A stretch of 64,000 nt of DNA, from NCBI GenBank assembly GCA_036850595.1, contig CM072148.1, positions 2,213,160-2,277,159 on the forward strand, given 5' to 3'. Positions within the stretch are counted from its first letter, which is position 1. Each line of letters starts with the position of its first letter. The translations under genes were made by a program, and so were the position numbers. This document shows positions 56,330 through 64,000 of this stretch, piece by piece. This stretch comes from Rhyacichthys aspro (Eukaryota > Chordata > Actinopteri > Gobiiformes > Rhyacichthyidae). The notes beneath the pieces were generated by a model. That model had not been told where the DNA came from, ran no database searches, and saw only the letters and a program-made list of their open reading frames with translations.

Positions 56330-56710
56330 AGCAAACTTCGACACAAAGCTTCCCGAAGATAAAGTGAGACAATTAAAAAGACCAAACGCGTAGATTGAAT
56401 ACACAAATGAGCACGAGGGCGTCAAAGGCACGGAAAAGTCACGGTAAAATTGTCCTGAGTGGATGGCGATAATCACGCGGACGCAGCTCCTAATTGACCC
56501 TCTCCTCATTACAATGCGGTTAAGTGAATTTCACGTCGGCGGTAATTGTTTGACACTGATGAGAGGCTCTGGGTGGAGATGTGTGCGTGGAGTTCAGACA
56601 CGTGTTAAACTACACGCCCGTCCACTCGATTGGGTTTTGACGCGTCCGCGAGGAGTGACCGTGCCCGCAAACGTCCTACCGCTGACCCCGATTTAATTAA
56701 GCTCCGACTT
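56330..56710. promoter_or_regulatory. Candidate conserved non-coding element
   Basis: Even composition with interspersed CpG and TAAT motifs (GGACGCAGCTCCTAATTGAC at about 56479, GGCGGTAATTGTTTGACACT at about 56539). It ends in CCCCGATTTAATTAAGCTCC. No repeat match was found in the window. The frame 56463-56696 shows no domain. The texture suggests regulatory DNA, unproven. Confidence 0.28.
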
Positions 56711-58439
56711 CGCTGCACCAAAGGAATTCGTCACACAGATATATCAGAACGAGGCTCCTTTTTCTGCCTCATTTCCAGTTTATCTGCTGTCTCTGTCCAT
56801 TAAGGGTAAAATGTCAAAAAATCTTATCTGAAAAACCTTCACTGAATGTTTTTAGTGTGCTTCAGATCTCCTTATTCTATCGCACACAGCATCTAGCCAC
56901 CACTTTTCAAGCACTACTCACTGACATTTATCCTCTCGGAGCGTCAAAATTAGCAGGTCTTTTTACACAAGTCGCTAACATTTCGTAGCAAACTGCAAAT
57001 TAGCAAATAAACCCAAGTATGGTTTTCCTGCTGTAGCCACTTAGAGGTAAGCAATGAAATTTATGCAGATAATAGTTTATAAAAACACCTCAGACTGATG
57101 CTGCATTCAAGTGACTTTAGTATTTCACAGCATTAAGCCTTTGTTAAAAAAGAGAAAAGATGCTAACGTTAAACCTGACTCGTTCGTATCGTTAAAAGCT
57201 AATATTTCGGGTGTTTTGCTCAATAATCATCGAGTTATTCATAAATATCAACAGTAACACACTGACTTGATGAGTTAAAATGAACAAACACAACAAACTC
57301 AGAACAACGCGTTCATTAATCTGCAACGGTGCCGTCCAAAAGCACTTGAACACATCATAAACTACAGCAAAATGAACCACATTATCCAGGTGTGTTAGTC
57401 TGATTCAGAGAAATTCAAGGTGTTTAAAACTCTGTTAAACCAACGTAAGGCAAGTCAAATAATCTTGAAGTGATTAATCATTTTTTAAAAACCGTTTGGA
57501 GCAATATCTCTCTTTACTTTCCTCAACACAGACCAAAATTATGCAACGATTTTTTGCGAAAAGTGACAGAATAAGGACAGAAAAACACTGAGCAAACACA
57601 ACAACCTGTCTTTTACTTTTATTTAAATGAAGGTAACTTGTTTCCATCCAGGTTTTGAACATCCACGAGGCTGCATTAAATAAGAACTCTCAGCTGGCAT
57701 CATGTAAATAAATGATAAATGCATGAAGGCCATTTAGCATTAGTCTAAACGCGTCGTAACAGTAGAAGCCAGCAGAGCCACGTTTGCACAAAAACTAGTA
57801 ATTACCATATGTTCCATCAGACAACACAGCTTCTATCTGTTTCCACATCTGCTGGTAACCCAATACTTACTGTACAGGCAACAGTGTTAATCTGGACCAA
57901 GACACAACCTACTGCTGTTATCAACCTACTTTTATACATGGATGAAATGTTATTATCTATAAAGACTCTCAATTTGTCAAAAAATATCATGTAAAATAAT
58001 AAAAAACACCATTGAGCAGTGTTTTAGTTTATATTCCATGAGGTAAAAGTATCAGTGAAATGTGCAAATACAGCAAAGTGAAGAGTATTCATCTGATCCC
58101 GGAGTTGTAACTGATTACTCGTTTAGTTTCCTCTCTCTTTGTTCAAACTCGATGAGATCAAACTCCTCATTAAACACATTCAAAGTCAGTCTAAATGACT
58201 TGGAGGCAGAACCGTTGATGTTCTACCTGATTCATTTATGCACAGATATTGACACAATGACTTACTGAACAGATGTAATCTTTCATAACTGTGTAAACTA
58301 TAAGTGAATGACATTATGTGTGGCCACAGCTTTGGTTCAGCTGAGGACGAGGAGACGCTCTTTATTTGAACGAATCTCATAAAATTTAAAGTTTAAGAGA
58401 AACCAAAATCCCCCTTTTTCATTTGAGCCCTAAACATTG
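56711..58439. other. Non-coding, nothing recognised
   Basis: AT-rich DNA without supported features. Confidence 0.4.
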
Positions 58440-58760
58440 TGACATTGACTTTATTCTTCGACTGTAAAGATGGCTGAACAGCTGCGATACTGGAAGCACA
58501 TTTTAATGCAATTACCTTGGGCAAGGTTAGCAATAATGACGAGCGCTCTGGCTACTTATAGAGCATTATCATTATCCACATTTGGACAAAATCCTGCTCC
58601 ACTTTTCACGAAGCTAATGGTCTGTATCTGACTCCCTCCCAACTTTGAACACACACCGCTTTAATGTCTTTCGAGGTACGACGTGATCCTCGGCGCTTTC
58701 ATTCAATAAAAACCTTTTAAAAAGCCATTTATAAACAAGCTCAAACAAATGCCGCTTTGC
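58440..58760. promoter_or_regulatory. Candidate conserved non-coding element
   Basis: Non-repetitive sequence with AATGCAATTACCTTGGGCAA, GTTAGCAATAATGACGAGCG and GAGCATTATCATTATCCACA, a texture like that of vertebrate developmental enhancers. Followed by AT-rich TTTATAAACAAG motifs. The functional claim is inference only. Confidence 0.28.
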
Positions 58761-59039
58761 AAAATGCAGGGAGGACTTATGAGTAAAGACGGGAGCGAGA
58801 GGAGAGACAGTAAAACGCTGCCGTCACTTAAACTCCAAAATGAAAGATCGATGAGCTTATTCAAATGTGCTCCTCGAGACGGAGTTGGCTCATGTAAAGC
58901 CTTGCATTTATGAGCAGGGGTGTGGGCATCGATCGGTTCATGGAGGTGAGGAGGGGGAGACTTGGGAGGATCAGGGGGATCAACCTCGTGGATGAATTTC
59001 ATCCTTTTTCCGCTTAAAATGAAAGGTCCCGTTAAAAGT
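58761..59039. other. Non-coding, nothing recognised
   Basis: Mixed composition; the minus-strand frame 58703-59002 is proline/leucine-rich without a known domain. Confidence 0.35.
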
Positions 59040-59290
59040 CGGGGATAGAGGGTTCGAAACCTGGAAACTCTACAGCCTTCGATTGTCCGCCTGGCACCGC
59101 TCTCGAATCAATAACCCCCGACGAGTGAGCCCCCCGCCGGCAGAGACACCAGCCCGGGATCGCTTTCACTCGTTTTAAATCGACCCCCAACCCGCACGAG
59201 GCAGACAGAGGGGGGCACCAGCGCCGGGGCAGCTGGAGGGGCGTCTGCCGCCACAGCCGAGGGGGCGGGACCTTGACATTAGACGGAGGG
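59040..59290. promoter_or_regulatory. CpG-dense orphan patch
   Basis: CpG- and C-rich (CAATAACCCCCGACGAGTGA, CCCCCCGCCGGCAGAGACAC, AGCGCCGGGGCAGCTGGAGG). It contains GGTTCGAAACC, which fits a Pol III B box, but the flanks do not form a T-arm or a tRNA cloverleaf. It could be a promoter fragment, an enhancer or an old structural-RNA pseudogene. Confidence 0.3.
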
Positions 59291-61014
59291 CAGAAGGTGC
59301 AGAAGGTGCTGACTCTGCACCAACACCGTCCTGAGGAAAAGGAGGAGGGCAGGTTATGATATAATGAGGCGTGGTCCTGGTGTTGTCATTGATCCCACTG
59401 CAGAGAGTGACAAGAGCAGAGCGCCATGTTCACAGAGTAACACCAGAGAAATAAACTGAGATTTACTGACGTTAACTTATCTATATGAGTTTTATTTTCT
59501 GAATTTAACCTGCCCATCGTCGACTCTGGGGCAACATACTCCAAAAACGTTCATTTGGTCTTCCACAAAACGTTTAATCTCTAATAATCAAACCAAAGTT
59601 GTTAGTGTTTTATTTGTGTCTTCACGATAACTTCCTCAAAATGGTCACGACAAAACCTGCATAACTCAGCGTCACATCACAAAAACATCACATGAAGTTT
59701 AGCATCGAAACACGTCAACGTAAAACACTGATTATAAGAAATTAAAAGTTAATCTGGAGCAGTGAACAAACCCAACATAAAAGGGCTTCACCCAAATGGA
59801 ACCGTCTTTCTTCTTCTTTAAAGATTACTTTTAACATTAAAACTGCAACCTTTAACCAATTCTGTGCTGCATGAGAGAGATTTCAGGACGTACTCAATCA
59901 CAATGAGGTGCTGTATTACTATTTTTCAACATTTATTTGTCAAACTGTGGCACGTGTTCCTTTTGACAGAGTTTAGGGCTGGACCTACTCTCGGTCAGTG
60001 AATGCACCACAGCCCCAGCTCTGAATGGACTCGTTTTCCCGACTCTTTACTGTGACTGAAGTGCAGTGGATGTGAAATGGATAAAATAAATGATAAATCC
60101 ATGAATCAGCAAGCGCATGAGAATAAGATACTGATTTTTTCGTCAAAGTTCACCAGAATGATGCATCTTTATCGTAATTTGGACATTTTCAGAGATCTAC
60201 TGTGTATATCACTGCATTTATTATTGTATTGTGTGTGTTTCATGTGATTTTCTAATGTCTATTGTATTTATTGTTGTAATGTTTTGCACACATTTCCTTC
60301 TGATTCTGAGAGGATTTGGTCTGGGGTCGACAGCAAGACGTCTTATGACTCTTAAAATACGGGAAAGGAACTGTGCCTGAAAACTGAAGTGTTCTGTCTT
60401 AAATGACTCTTTGGTCGAATGATTGTTTAGATGTTTTAAGTCATATTCATTCATTTGTAGAAGAGGAGCTTAGGGTGTGAAAAAAGTATGTATTCAATCC
60501 AAATAAGGAACATTTTGAGTGTTTGTTTATTTAATGCTTTTTAGTTTTTCTTTGACTAACTACATCCTCGACTAAATTAAAGATCGATCATAATTCTTGT
60601 ACCACAACGAGCTCTTTGAGTGTAGGGCTGATAGTTTGGGAATATTTGTACATATCTGCCCCTCACACTCACTTAAATAGATCACAATGGCAGGGCTTTT
60701 GAGTTGAGCTTTAACTCTGAAATGGGGCAAGAAGTCAAACAGTAAAGTGTCACAGAGAAAGAGGAGTCGACGAGAGCCCTCTTCATGTAAACAACCCTCA
60801 TCAGCAACAGATTGCAAGTGCCCTATTCTTCCGCCGTGAGCTGTGAGTGTGCTAAATTCCCCCTCACCCCAGACAGACCCTACACCCCTCCCCAAAAACT
60901 GTCCCTTTGCCCCGTCCATCCCCCACCTGCCCCACTTAACCTCCCTCTCATGCCTCTGTCCACGTTCTTTCACCCAGACGCTCACAGACACTTTCACCGT
61001 GAGACTGCAAATAG
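59291..61014. other. Non-coding; C-rich strand at 60.86-61.01 kb
   Basis: From 60856 the plus strand becomes strikingly C-rich and G-poor (CCCTCACCCCAGACAGACCC) for about 150 bp before the CAC repeat. Frames there are proline-rich artefacts. The remaining DNA is unremarkable. Confidence 0.4.
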
Positions 61015-61050
61015 CCCCCACCACCACCACCACCACCACCACCACTACTA
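61015..61050. repeat. (CAC)n trinucleotide tract
   Basis: About ten CAC/CCA units ending in ACTACTACC. It encodes poly-His or poly-Thr or poly-Val in different frames, which explains three overlapping open frames here. Confidence 0.95.
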
Positions 61051-61365
61051 CCCTGTCCCCGTCTCCCACACATTCCTGGGACCCCCCTCCTCCACGTAAC
61101 CCTTAAATATTCTGCCCACCGCGCCATCTGTGACCCACAGAAAGCCGGGTGTCAGCGGCTGCCTGACCTTTTCTTGAGCTCTTTCTTTTTGCCACGATCT
61201 CGAGCTACACCCAGAGCTTCTCCAACTCCTCAAAAACAACTCCGTCCTAAATGAATGGAACATGGCAGTTTTAACACTTACAACAACTTCGGATCAACGC
61301 TTAAATAATGGCCGTGTGCCACACTTGATCCATTAAAAGACCATTACCTGATTTTTTTACTTTTA
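61051..61365. other. Non-coding, nothing recognised
   Basis: Mixed-composition spacer before AB copy 7. Confidence 0.4.
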
Positions 61366-62335
61366 CATTTAGTTTTTCAGTGTAATCTCCTAAAGTTTAT
61401 TGTAGCAGGAATCATCTGAAAAAATGAGACCTTAAGACGTGATCTAGTCTTTATAATGAAGGATTTTAATAGATGAGAATGATCAGTCCACAGCAGGATT
61501 TTGTCCAATCACAGCTCACTTCAGGTAAAAAGGAGCGCTCCCATTGGTCGACACTGATGTCAACAACGAAGGAACAAGGAAATAAACCGAGGAAATGGGT
61601 TATTCTGTTGGAAATACGTCTTATTTTACAGAGAAACAGCTCAAAAAAGATAAAAATAGAGAAACAGCAGCAAATGAAACATGGATAAATGTTGTCAATA
61701 CTTTGATGCACTGTTTAATGAGACAGAGATAATTACAGGATCACTACAGTCTACAACAGTGGTGGGCAAACTAAGGCCCGGGGGCCACATGCGGCCCGTT
61801 GAGTTGTGTAATGCGGCCCGCCAAGCATTTACAAATTATTTACAATTTAAGACAGCATATATTTGGCCATTTTTCTTCAATGCCTTATACTTTTGCCAAG
61901 GGTACCATCATATCTACAAACAGAAAATATCCATTCACACTTCAAGTGGAGTGGCCAGATCTATTTTTTGACAAAGTACAGTCAGTAGCCTTATGTATTA
62001 TTTGCCAAGAAACTGCTGCAGTTTTCAAAGAACATAATATCAGCCACCAACGTTTCCATCAAACATTATACTAATCAGTCTGTGCAAGAAATGTCAATTT
62101 ACAGGTTTTCACATGTCATTTATATTAGTTTATAGTTTACTGGTCCGTCTCTCCAAAGATAAAAGTTTCAGATCCGCTCTAAACTTTGATTTAATGTAAC
62201 GTATTAGTATTTTGTGATGAAAATTTGGTCAGATTTTCCCTTTTTTTAAGACTCAGGAAAGGTCACTGCTGCTGTTGGAGGACAGTGGAGTCTAAATCTA
62301 AAAAATCTAAAAACTAAATCAGGTTCTGGAAGCTT
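61366..62335 (+). repeat. Interspersed repeat family AB, copy 7, interrupted by a hAT fragment
   Basis: Starts CATTTAGTTTTTCAGTGTAA like copy 3 and carries the GGAGCGCTCCCATTGGTCGA core. It keeps the GAGATAATTACAGGATCACT block that copy 2 lacks but the minus-oriented copies have. It therefore bridges the two subfamilies. It resumes after the insertion at CTCCAAAGATAAAAGTTTCA and ends near AAATCAGGTTCTGG. A 71-codon frame at 61473-61688 is nearly identical to that of copy 2. Confidence 0.87.
61757..62140 (+). mobile_element. hAT transposon 5' fragment with zinc-finger-like coding remnant
   Basis: Left end CAGTGGTGGGCAAACTAAGG then CCCGGGGGCCACATGCGGCC is a typical hAT terminus. Inside, the frame 61799-62074 ends with EWPDLFFDK, VALCIICQETAAV and FKEHNISHQRFH. 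This resembles the N-terminal BED-type zinc finger of hAT transposases (Charlie/GTF2IRD2-like group, from memory), with C-x2-C and downstream His. The rest of the transposase and the right end are missing, so it is a truncated insertion in AB copy 7. Confidence 0.7.
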
Positions 62336-63554
62336 TCACGCTGTCGTCTGCTTGAGTCGAGAAGGTAAGCGGGTCATTGACTACGAGTGGGATTATCAGG
62401 AGACAGTAACACGCCCACGCCCCGCTTCCATGTCCAATACCTTAATCCGAAAACCATCCGAGCATGATCGCAACAATAACAATCATATTTACAACATGAG
62501 TGCTAACCCCTGACCCTCACCCCTCCCTCTCTGGCAATACAATCAACCTCCAATCTAGTTTATGGAAATCATTCTCCGAGACGACAGTGGCCCTAATACC
62601 TTTTCTGTCCGGACACACATCCAAAACTAACGCTCTAATAAATCACGCTCTCGTCCCGTGTTCTCCAGTGTGTCCCGGGATAAAACGAGGCTGTCAGTGG
62701 AGTTTACAGACAGTGCGTGCTCAGACCATCCACTCGCCTCCACTGGGTCAGGAGCGTTTTATTTGGGTCGCCAAACACATCTACATTTCAAGCAACTGGA
62801 AGAGACTTTGAGGAGGAATGAGTTTGAATTTTATATGAAAAGGCCAAGAGTACGTTCAGGGAAATCAGTAAAAATAGACGGATCGTATAAAAGTGGCCTC
62901 TTCTTTCTCTGAGCTCATAAACTAAAAGAAATGAAACAAGTAATAGAGCTAAGTACATTATGAATATTATTAGCGCCAATGCAACAACAGTTTAGTTAGA
63001 ATACGAAAGCGGGATTAGTCTGGAGCTGAATGAGCTGAAGTATGAACAAAATGTGAAAAAAGAATAAAGTGTGGCACAGAAAGTAAGTCAGACGCAAGAT
63101 AAAAGTTGAGAAAACACTAATATAACCTCAAATATTGGCAGATTATCATGTTATTATTACATCAGACGCAGAAATACACAATGTAAGTTAGAATAATGTA
63201 ATAATAAGCAGTTGTAATGAATAATAAGATGTATTTATCAATGTGTAAGTGTATTCAAATGTAGTGTAAATGTAAATATGTTTAAAACTTAAAGGTGATG
63301 TTTGGTGATGTCAACAGTGTGATTTCAAAGATGGTTTTCGTGGTTCTCAATCTGTGGTCCGGGTCCCTCGGGTGGGACTCTCTGATAATAATAATGTAGA
63401 ACGATTGATTTCTGCAACAACTTTTCTATAATAGACTTCACTGTTCCACTAAATGTTTTAAAAAGCTGTGGGATTCAAAGAAGCAGCAGCAAACTAAATT
63501 CATTTAATAAGATTCATTTAGATGTGTTCATATAAGAACCACTTTGACCAATGA
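62336..63554. other. Non-coding, nothing recognised
   Basis: Mixed sequence to 62900, then AT-rich. Overlapping plus frames at 62500-62912 have no domains. Confidence 0.4.
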
Positions 63555-63994
63555 ATTAAAACCATGTCCAGATTCCTAAATGTAGATACAAGACACTCTC
63601 TGAAAACCAAATCTGAAGAGACAACCATTCAAACTATCAACAAATAATAAACTTTTATGTTTCGAACTTGCAATAACACAATGAAGACAAATCAAAACGC
63701 TCTAATCCAACAACCATTCAAGCACCAACATGAAAATTCAGCTTAATCAGAAAAAAGCCACTTCCAGGATTAATGTAGTATGTATGTTGATTTAAAAGAT
63801 GTTTTTTGATAACTTTCTTGTCTTATGTTACTCTAAAAGGTACAGAAGGATAAAACTATGTCCAGATGAGTAACTATAGACACTCAGAAAACCAAATCAT
63901 TCAAACTATTAACAAATAAACTTCAATAACACAAAGCAACAACTACCATTCAATCACCAACATGCAAATTCAGCTTATGTTCCAAAAACAGCCA
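63555..63994 (+). repeat. Diverged tandem duplication at the window edge
   Basis: Unit 1 (63555-63760) and unit 2 (63850-63994) share, in the same order, ACTATGTCCAGA/ACCATGTCCAGA, GAAAACCAAATC, ATTCAAACTAT then AACAAATAA, AATAACACAA, ACCATTCAA, CACCAACATG and AAATTCAGCTTA. Unit 2 is shorter because of several deletions. A third unit could lie beyond the window. Confidence 0.85.
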
Positions 63995-64000
63995 AAAATC

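Noticed and set aside
59045..59060. Possible tRNA gene (perfect B box GGTTCGAAACC)
   Set aside because: The flanks do not form a T-arm of five base pairs, and no A box or acceptor stem lies at the right distance.
60572..61106. Poly-Val, poly-His and poly-Thr frames
   Set aside because: Caused by the (CAC)n tract and C-rich strand.

Overview
This window looks like non-coding nuclear DNA of a vertebrate, most probably a teleost fish. It is AT-rich and CpG-poor, with a few CpG-dense patches. It carries CA-type microsatellites, several minisatellites, and many decayed DNA-transposon fragments with hAT-, Tc1/mariner- and piggyBac-like ends. Several repeat fragments match repeat families I remember as common in ray-finned fish; those attributions are from memory and were not searched. 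No open reading frame encodes a protein I recognise as a host gene. The longest ones lie inside tandem repeats whose period is a multiple of three, or are isolated frames with no visible exon structure. I therefore annotate no host protein-coding gene, tRNA or rRNA. The window is best read as an intergenic region or a large intron. Layout, 0-16 kb: half of an inverted repeat pair (251-490, partner 13922-14193), the first two copies of a seven-copy interspersed family called 'family AB' here (1832-2163 and 4991-5526), an orphan CpG-dense patch (about 2425-2960), a tandem duplication (3302-3925), an AT-rich simple repeat at 7.5 kb, CA repeats at 8.05 kb, and a 720-bp array of a 21-bp minisatellite (14634-15353). 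16-32 kb: family AB joined to a second repeat 'family C' (17849-18486), a short palindromic MITE (20433-20507), a 25-unit 24-bp minisatellite with CACGTG motifs (21252-21856), AB at 25.35 kb, and a well delimited hAT-like element with a perfect 8-bp target-site duplication (27222-27827). 32-50 kb: two more 21-bp arrays that reverse orientation and form foldback structures with hAT-like termini (33.6-34.3 and 39.7-40.3 kb), C at 36.45 kb, AB at 41.3 kb, a 19-bp minisatellite at 43.3 kb, CA repeats at 43.9-44.1 kb, and a Tc1/mariner-like element whose dead transposase region is split by the same 21-bp minisatellite (48285-49640). 50-64 kb: AB at 50.2 kb, a foldback piggyBac-like element with TTAA at both ends (55408-55998), a (CAC)n tract, an AB copy interrupted by a hAT fragment (61366-62335), and a diverged tandem duplication at the 3' edge (63555-63994). 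Between these lie several stretches rich in homeodomain-type TAATTA motifs and balanced composition. They look like candidate conserved regulatory DNA, but conservation cannot be judged from one sequence. The most distinctive feature is the 21-bp minisatellite family. It occurs in four separate loci over 35 kb, in both orientations, with locus-specific higher-order repeats, and it is embedded in two unrelated transposon classes.
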